Below, piece by piece: positions 57,201 to 64,000 of a DNA stretch of 64,000 bases. The notes beneath the pieces were generated by a model. The model saw only the letters and a program-made list of their open reading frames with translations. It was not told the DNA's origin and searched no databases. The position numbers and the translations under genes were made by a program. Source of the stretch: Cladocopium goreaui (taxonomy: Eukaryota; Sar; Dinophyceae; Suessiales; Symbiodiniaceae); the NCBI GenBank assembly GCA_947184155.2, contig CAMXCT020001858.1, forward strand, positions 1 through 64,000, in the 5' to 3' direction. How positions within the stretch are numbered: position 1 is the stretch's first letter; the number at the start of each line of letters is the position of its first letter.

Positions 57201-60200
57201 CATGACCGAGAGACAGCAAAGAGGTCGCCGTTGGAGATGTATCCGTCCTGTTGAAATTTGGTCCAATTTTTGTCCCATAGAAAGCCACAGAGTCTCTGGG
57301 CTGGTGGTCATTTTCAACATGAATCATCCCACACACACTTTATACCTTTGGGGGTCACTAAAGAGGCTGTCCAATCCTCGGAGTTCCAAAAACAAATTCT
57401 GGATGGTTGGAACATGGGACTTCTCGGAAAGAGGTCTAGTGAAAAAAAAAATCGTTGTTGAAAAAAAGCTGGGAGCAGGAGATCAACCATAATCCACCAT
57501 CCCCATACCATTTCCATAGGTTTTTTAGCATCAATCCATATGGGTGGTTTATGGCATTGCTTCACTAACATTACAAGTTCGAAAACTTGACCTGACTGAA
57601 GGTGACAGTGTCTGCTTCAGTTACCCTCCAGCAATTAACAGTGTGCTATGGAAGCCATGGCCCATTTGCTTCAATGATTTACCTATTAAAAAGGGTGATT
57701 TTCAATCGCAAACCGGCGCAAAGCTGGAATGCCTTCAAGTTCAAGTTTTTTGGGTTTAAAGAAAAATTGGGGGGGATGACCATACCCATTTATCGGAATT
57801 CATGTTTTCACCATGGCACATCTGTTCCAGCGAAAAAACACATTGCCTTATTCACATCATAGATGGCGAAGGCAAAGCGCAGCTTGTGTTCCTGTGCAAG
57901 ATGGGCCTAATGGTGGAAGCATCTTCTGAACTACCTCGAGTTGAACCTCCACTCATTGAATCAACGTTGCTGGAATTAGGTGCATATGAGCACCGATGAA
58001 GGGTCAATTTTCTTGAAATTAGCTGCATAGTAAGCTCCATGAGGGGTTATATTTGATGAAATGAGCTTCACATTAGATCCATGAAGGGTCAAAGTTGATG
58101 AAATCAGTTTGGAGTTCGCATCCGTGAAGGGTCAAAAAGGCTCAAATTGGATGAAAAATAGGCAGCCTACTCGGATCAGCGGCAAACAGCATAATCGGGG
58201 TGAATTGGGGTGGTTGCACCGTTATTGGGTCGTGCAAACCACCTAATCGACTTTAGTATTGCCCAAAAATAACGGGCAAATATCGGCTTTACTATATAAT
58301 AGTGGGAATAGATGGGTGATATGTGTATATATATATATATACTGTATATCAATATATATATATATCAATATGTATATATACCTATATATATATATCAATA
58401 TATATCAATATATATATATATACCAATATATATGTATCATTCTATATATATATATACCAATATGTATACCAATATATATATATACCAATATACATGTATC
58501 AATATATATGTATCAATATACCAATATATATATACCAATATATATGTATCAATATATATATATATACATCAATATATATATATAGTAATATATATATATA
58601 TAATAATATATATATATATATATAATAATAATATACATATATATATATAACAATATAGTAACATATATAATAATATAATATGTATATATATATATATATG
58701 TATAATAATATATATATATAATCATATATATAATAATGTACCAATATCATAATATATCAATATCTATACATATATATATATATATACATATTACTTATTA
58801 ACCCTACCGCATACTTATTTGCCAAGCATTTCCCCCCACTTCCCCAGTTCCACTCCTCAGAGGTGCTGCCCGCCAGCTTCGCGAGGCCCAGTAGAAATTC
58901 GATGAAAGAGACCGTGCCATTGCCGTCCTGGAACCGGCCGTTGGTCACCCGGGAAGCAACGGACGTAGCTGGGATGGATGGGGAAGGCTCCTGGGGATGG
59001 GGCAATCCTGGGAGCAAGTGTCAATTTATCCATTTATGGTGCCCAGTGCTTGGTGTTACGGTGTGTAAAGGCCATGAAATCTGGCTCTGAGATCGATTCC
59101 TGACTCAGCCGCGCCTTGTCAAATACTGATATGACTCTTTGAACTAACGGATTCTCCGCCAATTCTGCTACCTCGGCTCACACGGAAATGTTCATGGCCA
59201 TGTTTGACGCAATCTCGGGGCCCTGGGAGTCCACCCATTGACCCCACCCCATCCGTCGCAGACGTCACTGGGCATCCGTACTCCTAAGATCTCGTTGGGA
59301 TCGAGCTGTCCGTCTCCATCCTACCATCGCTACCAGCGGGCGCTACACGTAAGGAATGAGGGAATTATCCATAACTATTCATAAGAAAATCAATACCCAT
59401 TCCCATCCATTCCCTGTGTTCAGTAACAGTAAGCCCTTTTCTCATGAAATTGCGGATGGTATTTCTTGGTATTTCTTGATTTTATTTGTATTTATTTGTT
59501 AGGTTTACTATCACATTACTCGCCGGAGGAGGTCAAATACGCGCCAGTGCTGGTTCTGGTGACTGCAAGTGGATGTTCACACTCAGAACAGGCACCCCAA
59601 AAGCAGGCAAACGGTAGTGGTTATTTGATCTCCGATGAAAACAAAAACAACCTTGGACCAAGTAAACGCAGCAAAGCTGGTTCCTATCTCCAAGACAAAT
59701 CTTTTCCCAATCTTGGATAAAATGACAAAATGACCCTTTTGAATCTACTTCCCTCTACCAATCCTGGTAAATTCTGAAAAGAATGAAAGCTCTCATCTGA
59801 CGCCAGGTACAAACATGCAAATTGTGTGTAAACCCAATGCAGTAAACCTACAATGACCGGGAATGGTTTATACAAAAATGGGTGATTGGAGGTTGAAGGA
59901 TCTGGCACCGCCGCCCAAAAAACACCAGTGTGCCTCGTCCAGTTTTCGAAACCGATGATATAGGCGCGTGACATCCTGGTGCTTTCACAGCACAACCATC
60001 GAAAAACCCGAAAGTCCCAAGTGTATCGTTTGGTTTGAGGAAAAAGCGTGCAAGAAACTCTGGCGACATGCGAGTGAATATGTGTATATACTATGTTTAT
60101 ACATTATATATATATATATATGTGTATATATATATATATTTATATATATATATTTATATACATATATATATATTATATACATATTATATACATATTATGT

Positions 60201-63200
60201 AGGTTTCCAGCAAATTTACCATTCATCCGATTCTGGGACAGAACTGGTAGTTCAAGGGTTTCTTTTTTGGATTGCACAGCCGTGAGTCAAATGAAAATGG
60301 GTGGATAGGGGTCCAGTAATATGAGTGTCACGTTCTATCATTATGGTGACAAATCGGTAGAACTGAACCTATCGAAATCCAAAGCTCTGGTGATGCAAAA
60401 GATAGCCAAGACACTAAGTTCTGATTTTAGATTCCCTGTCTATGTTGGTTTCAGTCACCCTTGCTGTTGAATCTCCTTGCTGATGATTTGGAGCACCAGC
60501 CAGCTCCCCAAAAAACATAAAGAAATTCACACCTTCTGGCTGAAGTTGGCAATGAAGTGGATCTCTTCTCGGCTCAAACCTCGTTTTTGAGTTCCATCTG
60601 AGTACCAGCTGAGTTCTGGCGTTACTAACGGGTAACCTGTCGCCAAAGGACCTACAACTGCCATCACCTCTGAAGGTTGCACCTTCGGCTGGATCTGAAG
60701 GAAAAAAATAGGGGGAAAACCTGATTCCAATGCCTTAGAACATCTTATCCGCATTCAAATTGGTATAAATTGGGCATAAATCCCCCACCTCACCCTTGGG
60801 GGAGGGCCAGGCGCAAGGCTCTACCGGACCGGATGCAACAGATTTAAAAAATTAAGATTAAAACTGAAAAAACATATGTAAACCCTCCAAAAAAAGTTGC
60901 AAAAAAATCTTCAATTCCAGGGCCGAACTAAAGAAGGTCCCAAAAAAACAAGAGTTTCCCAAGAATGTCCCATCAATTCCTGGGGCTCCAGACTCTCTGA
61001 GTTTCCCATCTGTTCCTTTTTCAGGGTCACCGGTGAACCAGGCCGTGGCGACCCCGAGCTGTGTGGCTTGAGCGAAATGGCCGAGGCCAGGGTGAGAAAT
61101 CGAAATGTCACCATCTTTTCACAACTGTTAAGCCTGCAGAAGTTGGGACAACTGTTAAGCCCCTTTTGAAAACATTCACCGTTACTTCAATACACCTCCG
61201 GATCTCCGGAAGCCTTCTCTGACAAAAACAGGTTCTCCCTATTGTGGGAGTGCTGACTCACTGCCCGGCTGGAAGCTATCAGAAGAATGAAGGTCCACTC
61301 CAAACTGTGATACTGACTGTACCTTTAAACCATGTCATGAGATGCGAATATCTGGTGAGCCCATAAACCTCCTGACTTTGATGTCTTGTGGGCGTCCATC
61401 TCTTGTAAATATACGTACACATTTATATATACACATGTATGTGTACAAATATATATATATATATACACACGTGTGTTAAACGTGTGTATAAACATGTATG
61501 TATATAGATATGTTTTATGTGTATCTCTAAATTGGCTTTGCCACACTAGTTGAGATCAAACACAAAGTGCAGCCAACTCGCCAGCATCCACAGCTGGCGC
61601 ATCCGCTGGCGCCTGCCCTGAGTGCATAAACTTCAAAGACTTCAACAGCTGGTAGATGATATACCTCAGCATCATCTGCTGGACAAAAATAATGATACCT
61701 TGGGAGTACCCCTCACTGGGCTCACTGAAAAAGAACACTTGGACCAGTGGATGACCCTGTTCATCTGGACCCCAGCAGTTCCAAATCCCTTCGTGCAAAT
61801 CTGCAAATGTAAACGATTGGTGAAAGCTTCGCTTCAAGATCCAAAGTGTAGAACATTTCCTGGCAAATGGTATAGATCAAACTGGGGGGAAGTCCAAAAA
61901 AAATAATGATTCAATCTTTGCAATGGTCAGTCAATCTAGAGTTGGCTTGTCTGAGGAGCCAGCTGCTTGTGAATCTCTTCCAAGATGTTGGCACGGATCA
62001 CCGCGTGCAAATCTGATTCCATGTAGTCACAGATCAAGTAGATGTCCTGCAATCGTGAGGAGCACCACTAAGTTAGTCACAGGTGTCACAGCTGTCACAG
62101 CTGTCACAGCTGTCAGTGAAGACCCTGAATTCTCCTTCGATCTCCAGGGGTCCCAAAAAATTGAGGACCCAATTCCAATGGATTAAAATGGCATAAAAAC
62201 CTCATTTCTTTGATGAAAAATTGCATAAGTTGGGGCATTAAATCAGCCACCTTTAAGGTCACCCCACCCCAGCGCCTGGTCGTTGTCTGCCTTCAGCACG
62301 TTCAAGAGCCGCACGATGTTCTCGTGTCCATTCAGCTCCTACCGAGGACGGCGTGCTTGGAACGGAGAAGCAACGAACATGGTAAATCCACGAACTAAAT
62401 GGCAATGTTCAATAGCTTTGTTAAATTACCAAAGGCTAGGATTTAATCAACAAAAAGAATGGTACAATGGGTGTATGTATATATATATAATGCAGGAATA
62501 TGAATGTGTAATATGAAAGTTGAATATCCATGAAATTGATTGATACCCGGTGTCATCAACCATGGCTGAGAAATGCCGAAGCAAACGAAGCTTTGCTGGG
62601 AAAATCATCAAACCAATTGGAAATATTAGCAAAAAATGGAGCTTTGCTCAGCAAAGAAATCAGGATGTTCTGTCGGAAACACCGGGGATAAATTTTACCA
62701 GAACAAAAATGGATTTGACCAGCAAGAAACATGGGGTTTTGATGGGTTTTGATGTTTGCGTAGCTCTTTAATGAGGATATTGACCAACAATTTTGGATAT
62801 CGCCAACTTGGACGTCCAACCCATGCTCCAAATGCTTGATCTTAGATAGACTTTAACCAAAAATGGGCATACCCTATCGTTAATCGTTTGCAGTTTGCCA
62901 TGGACAATGGCCATGAAAATCAAAACGCAAAAGAAGTCATCTACTCTCCTGGCAAATTGTCCGTGGCAAATTGCTGAAATTACCGGATGCTACAGCTGCT
63001 ACATCTAGTGTTGCAAAGAGCCAACCAGTGAAGCCAGTGAAGCCGCTCCTGTAAGAACATGATTTCTCGGAAGGTTCTCTGGGCATCAGTGGCGTTCTGA
63101 AAAGCGTCAAAGCACTTCTTCAACGCAACGACCTGCGCTGAGAGCCGATGCTGTCCTCTGGTCCTCTGGAAATCCACCAGATCCCAACATCCAGAGGTCA

Positions 63201-63680
63201 CCATCCGCCCGGTCCGCCCGCCTCTCGTGTCTTTTTGTCAATGGCCTTCCAAACGATGCCGTAGGCGCCCCGGCCTAACTTCTGCACAATCTCGTACCTG
63301 CTTTCAACGGGAACCAACGGGAAGCAACCACATCTGCATCCACATCCACCCAAGTGGTTCCCAGATCCAATTCCAGCATCTGCATTTCAGTCAGCCAAGA
63401 CTGAGAACTGAACTTAGAGCTAGATATGGTACTGATACGATACTCCATTTGAAATCTAGGACTTCCAGGCATAAGACTATCATCCTATCATGTCACACCT
63501 TTTCCTGTGATCAAAAAATGGGGAGGTCTTGAACTATTATATATATATTACTTATTTTGGGAACAGTTTTTATCATTCCCTCAGCACAAATTTTGACAAA
63601 AGAACGAAAGCTGCCAGGTCGGTCGGGTCGAGTTTCTCTGGGCACTTCCTGAGGACATGCCTGTCAATCTCCTCACTCAT
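26939..63680 (-). CDS. MAP kinase, ERK7/MAPK15-like, 19 exons over 36.7 kb, enclosing other genes
   Basis: Exons in order: 63680-63649, 63297-63222, 63132-63049, 62338-62276, 62046-61964, 61664-61613, 54433-54374, 54167-54120, 53859-53819, 33201-33156, 32503-32437, 31111-31074, 30317-30264, 29671-29634, 28848-28783, 28119-28072, 27692-27646, 27392-27346, 27070-26939. They sum to 1122 bases (373 aa plus TAG) and all 18 junctions keep phase. The product is a Ser/Thr protein kinase. It shows the P-loop GRGAYG, catalytic Lys in [22 protein letters not shown] (an ERK7 hallmark), [15 protein letters not shown], a TDY activation motif, APE and the C-lobe [18 protein letters not shown]. The N-terminus [11 protein letters not shown] is also ERK7-like. 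The C-tail is short unless further exons are used. Thirteen donors are GC, three GA and two GT; 17 of 18 acceptors are AG followed by G. Introns 6 and 9 contain other genes on the same strand. Assignment to the family is firm; the exon ends are inferred. Confidence 0.88.
27916..28018. mobile_element. Fold-back element, family 2, in a kinase intron
   Basis: GGAGGTGTTCGAAAAATGCG at the left and CACATTTTAAGAAACCTCC at the right are diverged inverted ends. It lies in the intron between kinase exons 16 and 17, only 54 bases beyond exon 16 (28072). Confidence 0.6.
28336..28425. repeat. ATATAT/TATTATATA microsatellite
   Basis: AT-only repeat in the kinase intron between exons 15 and 16. Bases 28426-28782 beside it have open frames but no supported exon. 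Confidence 0.85.
29285..29420. repeat. (AATGT)n pentanucleotide repeat
   Basis: About twenty AATGT copies, partly decayed, followed by TA repeats. It lies in the intron between kinase exons 14 and 15. A similar AATGT block is at 34385-34500, and TA repeats also occupy 29725-29850. Confidence 0.85.
30101..30204. mobile_element. Fold-back element, family 1, 59 bases from kinase exon 13
   Basis: Complete 104-base copy in the intron that follows kinase exon 13 (30317-30264). On the minus strand it starts 60 bases past the GC donor. It is flanked on both sides by TATATA sequence, consistent with insertion at TA. Confidence 0.85.
30360..30456. repeat. 21-base tandem repeat, five copies, each a palindrome
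   Basis: GGTTTTACCATGAAAAATGG repeats with a period of exactly 21 bases. ACCATTTTTCATGGT pairs with itself, so each unit can fold. It stands 43 bases upstream (minus-strand sense) of the acceptor of kinase exon 13. Confidence 0.85.
31200..32215. repeat. Compound TCTA/TCTAA/TCTG microsatellite, about 1 kb
   Basis: Blocks of (CTAT)n, (CTAAT)n, (CATC)n and finally (TCTAG)n/(CTATCTAGT)n repeats. It fills most of the intron between kinase exons 11 and 12. No coding sense. Confidence 0.9.
32539..32644. mobile_element. Fold-back element, family 1, 35 bases from kinase exon 11
   Basis: Complete copy, TACCCTCTGATAAAAAC to TTTACCAGAGGGTA. It lies just upstream (minus-strand sense) of the acceptor of exon 11, whose first base is 32503, so the polypyrimidine/branch region of this intron is next to or partly inside the element. 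Confidence 0.85.
33357..33605 (-). CDS. Candidate exon with one membrane-spanning segment
   Basis: An open minus-strand frame gives a hydrophobic stretch ([20 protein letters not shown]) followed by a Cys-containing soluble part ([17 protein letters not shown]). It lies in the large intron 9 of the kinase, about 160 bases before kinase exon 10. It is not kinase sequence, because it would interrupt the TRW-YRAPE junction. It could be the last exon of a nested gene. Family unknown. Confidence 0.35.
   Translation of the reverse strand: MAPHFSQDITVLLICFVSLCLLVYNSFFMEQKALQHLCGGTCGSVTKEWPQRMVCDGKGRMETLQTRPEHIPDIPKMMYYLL
34240..34570. repeat. ATGTATCT, AATGT and TATATACG microsatellite blocks
   Basis: Consecutive (TATCTATG)n, (TAATG)n and (ATATACGT)n blocks within kinase intron 9. 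No coding sense. Bases 34571-35850 include weak open stretches on the minus strand (near 34960-35030 and 35110-35220) that I could not connect. Confidence 0.85.
35850..35935 (-). CDS. Candidate exon in kinase intron 9
   Basis: After an AG (CTTTGCAG type in minus sense) an open frame reads [20 protein letters not shown]. This is a Pro/Ala linker followed by charged sequence typical of coding DNA. The borders and partner exons are not resolved. Confidence 0.3.
36993..37073. mobile_element. Fold-back element, family 1, short copy
   Basis: An 81-base copy with intact TACCCTCTGGTAAAC and TTTACCAGAGGGTA ends but a shortened interior, so it is an internally deleted member. Confidence 0.8.
37422..37655 (-). 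CDS. Candidate exon ending in a stop, kinase intron 9
   Basis: Open minus-strand frame with the motifs [20 protein letters not shown] and [18 protein letters not shown], ending at TGA near 37422. The composition is convincing but no family is recognised. It could be the terminal exon of a small nested gene starting near 38556 or 39640. The rest of 36.0-39.7 kb is otherwise repeats and AT-rich sequence. Confidence 0.35.
   Translation of the reverse strand: MKKSFDFWSFSCSLQELFQGWIPPQRFKMAEKIGLPVFIATLKFPGAQERLDTPVATSEVGGFRWKNKRSEPLRRRG
38192..38314. mobile_element. Fold-back element, family 2
   Basis: The right end ACTTAGGAAACCTCC and the left GGGGGATCCCC core match the 39.0-kb copy. They share CATGG/ATCCATGAC interior blocks. 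The arms are diverged. Confidence 0.6.
38480..38556 (-). CDS. Candidate N-terminal exon, kinase intron 9
   Basis: An ATG at 38556-38554 opens an acidic, Gly-rich reading frame ([20 protein letters not shown]) with a possible GT donor near 38480. The composition is that of coding DNA. The downstream exons are not established. Confidence 0.35.
38600..38775. repeat. TA/TATACATA microsatellite
   Basis: AT dinucleotide-based repeat, followed at 38780-38830 by C-rich, G-rich tracts (CCCCCCTCCTCCCCCC). No gene. Confidence 0.85.
38973..39082. mobile_element. Fold-back element, family 2
   Basis: GGATGTTCTTTAGTTTTTGG at the left and CCCCCATTTTAGGAAACCTCC at the right are imperfect inverted ends enclosing GGGGATCCCC. 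The right arm is nearly identical to the 6.5-kb copy. Confidence 0.65.
39598..39670 (-). CDS. Candidate N-terminal exon, kinase intron 9
   Basis: An ATG at 39640-39638 gives [14 protein letters not shown], followed at once by GTGGTG, a possible GT donor. A second possible exon of the same strand lies at about 39365-39425 (motif [18 protein letters not shown]). It may start a small gene nested downstream of the P450. Confidence 0.3.
39742..39847. mobile_element. Fold-back element, family 1
   Basis: Complete 106-base copy with near-perfect arms: TACCCTCTGGTAAACAGCCA against TTAGTTTACCAGAGGGTA. Confidence 0.85.
40040..41840. other. Region between candidate genes, TA repeats and unassigned frames
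   Basis: TA/TACATA repeats occupy about 40040-40110 and 40350-40575. At 41150-41280 a minus-strand frame rich in Arg/Glu ([17 protein letters not shown]) arises partly from a CGTGTCTCG repeat. It is open for about 40 codons and could be an exon, but it lies downstream of the likely P450 stop and has no resolved partner. Confidence 0.3.
41844..47959 (-). CDS. Cytochrome P450, CYP26/CYP120/CYP85-clan-like (11 exons, 482 aa), nested in a kinase intron
   Basis: Exons: 47959-47771, 47600-47486, 47283-47069, 46235-46124, 45441-45314, 44777-44722, 44408-44289, 43826-43692, 42726-42491, 42282-42163, and a short last exon 41866-41844. The total is 1449 bases, exactly 483 codons, all phases matching. 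It is a haem monooxygenase, membrane-anchored by an N-terminal hydrophobic segment ([17 protein letters not shown]) and followed by the hinge [15 protein letters not shown]. The I-helix reads FAAHDTT, and the K-helix ExxR is EVWR, formed across the exon 8-9 junction. The haem-binding loop is [10 protein letters not shown] with the Cys ligand. The FGGGxRMCIG form and PPG...GES hinge resemble CYP26/CYP120 and sterol or hormone hydroxylases; the substrate is not predictable. Donors: four GT, two GC, four GA. Exons 2-10 all begin after AG followed by G. The last exon (7 residues, AG followed by C) is the least certain. Confidence 0.85.
42991..43117. mobile_element. Fold-back element, family 1, in P450 intron 8
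   Basis: A 127-base copy with intact arms and an interior lengthened by an A-rich segment (TGAAAAAAAAAAGGTG). It lies between P450 exons 8 and 9. Confidence 0.8.
45515..45625. repeat. GCATGGAC/GCATGCAT tandem repeat in P450 intron 4
   Basis: Short 8-base words (GCATGGAC, GCATGGAT) repeat about ten times. The long Cys/His/Met frames here are artefacts. Confidence 0.75.
45868..46085. repeat. TA/TATATGTA microsatellite in P450 intron 4
   Basis: About 220 bases of ATATATGTATA repeats ending in two ATATACGGTGGATA units, 38 bases before the donor of P450 exon 4 (minus sense). Confidence 0.9.
46270..46930. other. P450 intron 3, no other feature
   Basis: Ordinary AT-rich intron sequence with a (GT)n run at about 46851-46868. 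Nothing else is recognised. Confidence 0.5.
48870..52948 (-). CDS. Unidentified multi-exon gene nested in kinase intron 9
   Basis: A start at 52948 ([20 protein letters not shown]) opens exon 52948-52873 with a GT donor in phase 1. It joins exon 52675-52557 (motifs [20 protein letters not shown] and [10 protein letters not shown]) in phase. A further open stretch begins after AG at about 52456 (motif [20 protein letters not shown]). Weaker candidates follow at about 51585-51655 ([18 protein letters not shown]), 51000-51135 ([20 protein letters not shown]), 50135-50200 ([20 protein letters not shown]), 49860-49940 ([18 protein letters not shown]), 49200-49260 and 48900-49050 ([20 protein letters not shown]). 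The first two exons are persuasive and the rest are not joined. The aromatic, charged N-terminus has no family that I recognise. The Arg/Lys-spaced helix near 51.1 kb faintly recalls a channel S4 segment, but I do not claim it. Confidence 0.45.
50028..50131. mobile_element. Fold-back element, family 1, archetypal copy
   Basis: Complete 104-base element with TACCCTCTGGTAAACTAACA and TGTTAGTTTACCAGAGGGTA. The interior pairs AAAATGGCCATTTATAGTGG with CCATTAAAAATGGTGATTTT loosely. It lies among candidate exons of the nested unidentified gene. Confidence 0.9.
50858..50945. repeat. Exact 10-base tandem repeat (GGTTAATAGT), nine copies
   Basis: Nine uninterrupted copies with no mismatch. It is non-coding, as stops occur in all frames. 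The exactness points to recent slippage. The unit is not a telomere repeat that I know. Confidence 0.95.
53248..53355. mobile_element. Fold-back element, family 1
   Basis: Complete 108-base copy, TACCCTCTGGTAATTTAACA to GTTTACCAGAGGGTA, at the 5' end of kinase intron 9, about 460 bases past exon 9. Confidence 0.85.
53819..54433 (-). CDS. MAP kinase, catalytic and activation-loop block (exons 7-9)
   Basis: Exon 7 (54433-54374) encodes [20 protein letters not shown], which includes the catalytic-loop Asp and Asn. Exon 8 (54167-54120) encodes [16 protein letters not shown] with the metal-binding DFG. Exon 9 (53859-53819) encodes [13 protein letters not shown] plus two bases of Trp. The dual-phosphorylation motif is therefore Thr-Asp-Tyr; animal ERK7 kinases have Thr-Glu-Tyr. 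All three donors are GC. Exon 9 ends TG before GCACCTGG, and the next base of the Trp codon is the first base of exon 10, 20.6 kb away. Exon 7 is the only kinase exon whose acceptor is not AG followed by G. Confidence 0.9.
56138..56305. repeat. ATATATTAT microsatellite
   Basis: About 170 bases of AT-only repeat, ending 14 bases beyond the stop codon of the calcineurin-B-like gene (minus sense), so it lies in or just past its 3' untranslated region. Confidence 0.9.
56319..60664 (-). CDS. Calcineurin-B-like EF-hand protein (7 resolved exons, about 195 aa), nested in kinase intron 6
   Basis: Exons: 60664-60533, 59320-59282, 58990-58856, 57891-57847, 57247-57215, 57015-56947, 56444-56319 (stop TGA at 56319-56321). 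The product is a small Ca2+ sensor, probably the regulatory subunit of the phosphatase calcineurin or a close relative. Diagnostic segments are [45 protein letters not shown] and [13 protein letters not shown], which follow calcineurin B in order. EF-hand 1 has [14 protein letters not shown]-hand 2 is [15 protein letters not shown], where the first loop position is Phe instead of Asp, so it is probably degenerate. Hands 3 and 4 look intact. About 25 extra residues precede the conserved SREEIHFI segment. By alignment three residues (a 9-base microexon or shifted border) are missing between exons 1 and 2. Donors are GT, GC and GA. An upstream coding exon cannot be excluded. Confidence 0.82.
58325..58790. 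repeat. TA/ATATCAATA microsatellite in an intron of the calcineurin-B-like gene
   Basis: About 465 bases of ATATATCAATATATAT-type repeats between the third and fourth resolved exons. The long Tyr/Ile frames are artefacts. Confidence 0.9.
60085..60205. repeat. TA microsatellite
   Basis: AT-dinucleotide repeat in the first intron of the calcineurin-B-like gene. Bases 59340-60084 and 60206-60530 hold no further supported exon. The 9-base piece missing from EF-hand 1 must lie somewhere here if it is a microexon. Confidence 0.85.
60900..61610. other. Start of kinase intron 6; one candidate exon and a TA/CA repeat
   Basis: A minus-strand open stretch at about 61035-61100 (motif [20 protein letters not shown]) could be a 5' exon of the nested calcineurin-B-like gene, but the join is unproven. 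A (TACACA)n/TA repeat lies at 61400-61515, just beyond kinase exon 6. Confidence 0.3.
61613..63680 (-). CDS. MAP kinase, N-terminal block (exons 1-6)
   Basis: Exon 1 (63680-63649) starts at ATG with [10 protein letters not shown]. Exon 2 (63297-63222) carries [20 protein letters not shown] with the ATP-binding glycine loop. Exon 3 (63132-63049) carries [18 protein letters not shown] and FREIMFLQ with the catalytic Lys and the helix-C Glu. Exon 4 (62338-62276) gives [20 protein letters not shown]. Exon 5 (62046-61964) gives [20 protein letters not shown] and ILEEIHK. Exon 6 (61664-61613) gives [17 protein letters not shown]. The start is chosen because the N-terminal peptide matches that of ERK7-type kinases and joins exon 2 inside an Arg codon. 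Confidence 0.9.
62395..62437. mobile_element. Half copy of fold-back element family 1
   Basis: CACGAACTAAATGGCAATGTTCAATAGC and TTAAATTACCAAAGGCTA match the right half of the copies at the left end of the window. The left arm is absent. It lies in the intron between kinase exons 3 and 4. Confidence 0.55.
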
Positions 63681-63899
63681 TGCCCGCCGCCTGGAAGAGT
63701 TTCCAGGGTGCCCCATGGGCCCCTGGATCCTTTGGGCCAAATCCATTGGAGAGTTGGCTTGGTTTTGGGGCTACTGGGCTACTCTGTTCTGAGACAAATA
63801 TGTACAAAATACAAATTGGACTAGTTGCATCATCCTCAGTATTCGCTTTGATTGCTGTCCTGGCGGAAGATGAAACACGATTTCCTAAGTTGCTACCCG

Positions 63900-63962
63900 C
63901 ATGGACCACAACGCTGTCACGCTGCAACAGCTGTGCCCTATCTTCAAAAGCCGGCCTTGGTT
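63900..63962 (-). CDS. Candidate exon of an upstream gene (partial)
   Basis: After AG, an open minus-strand stretch reads PRPAFEDRAQLLQRDSVVVH and meets a GT donor (GGTAGC). It lies about 220 bases upstream of the kinase ATG and is not kinase sequence. It may be an exon of the next co-oriented gene, or a 5' non-coding exon of the kinase that happens to be open. The window ends 38 bases further on. Confidence 0.35.
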
Positions 63963-64000
63963 CTGCATAGGATTTCAATTGTATATACATGATGTAGTTA

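Noticed and set aside
56319..60664. A fused kinase with EF-hands (CDPK-like), the EF-hand exons being part of the kinase
   Set aside because: The EF-hand exons would interrupt the kinase domain between the alphaE helix and HRD. They have their own start-like Met and stop codon, and the kinase joins perfectly without them.
26939..63680. Two separate kinase genes or pseudogene fragments instead of one split gene
   Set aside because: The left and right blocks share no overlapping kinase segment, complement each other exactly, keep every conserved motif and match in codon phase across both large introns.

Overview
The window looks like nuclear DNA of a dinoflagellate, most plausibly a Symbiodiniaceae-type genome. 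Every gene I could resolve lies on the minus strand. Coding sequence is cut into many short exons (38 to 640 bases) by long introns. When exons are joined in frame by homology, nearly every acceptor reads AG followed by G, while donors are GC, GT or GA in about a 2:1:1 ratio. GC and GA donors of this kind are known from dinoflagellates. Much of the remaining DNA is microsatellite, satellite or short fold-back transposon sequence. There are no prokaryotic operons, rRNA genes, tRNA genes or CRISPR arrays that I can see.

Layout from left to right. 0-5.6 kb: exons of an unidentified minus-strand gene, among microsatellites and short inverted-repeat elements. 7.1-14.6 kb: two adjacent satellite arrays (units of about 225 bp and 195 bp) that are homologous to each other; the first is bracketed by direct repeats of about 120 bp. 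15.0-15.5 kb: an array of short imperfect palindromes. 15.9-21.9 kb: a complete four-exon Bcr/CflA-type MFS transporter gene (476 aa). 22.4-25 kb: microsatellite and minisatellite DNA. 26.9-63.7 kb: a 19-exon MAP kinase of the ERK7/MAPK15 type, every junction in phase, about 36.7 kb from ATG to first stop.

The striking point is that this kinase gene contains other genes on the same strand. Intron 6 (61.6 to 54.4 kb, between the alphaE-helix exon and the HRD exon) holds a complete calcineurin-B-like EF-hand gene. Intron 9 (53.8 to 33.2 kb, between the TDY activation-loop exon and the APE exon) holds an unidentified gene (about 53 to 48.9 kb), a complete 11-exon cytochrome P450 (482 aa), and several further candidate exons (39.7 to 33.4 kb). 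The two halves of the kinase join exactly at a conserved Trp-Tyr boundary with matching codon phase.

A fold-back element with CCCTCTGGTAA termini and TA flanks occurs at least 13 times, mostly in introns, some within 40-60 bases of a kinase exon. A second fold-back family (GGAGGTTTCCT...GGTACCC) occurs four times. Functions are assigned from motifs read by eye; exon ends come from in-frame joining and are not transcript-confirmed.
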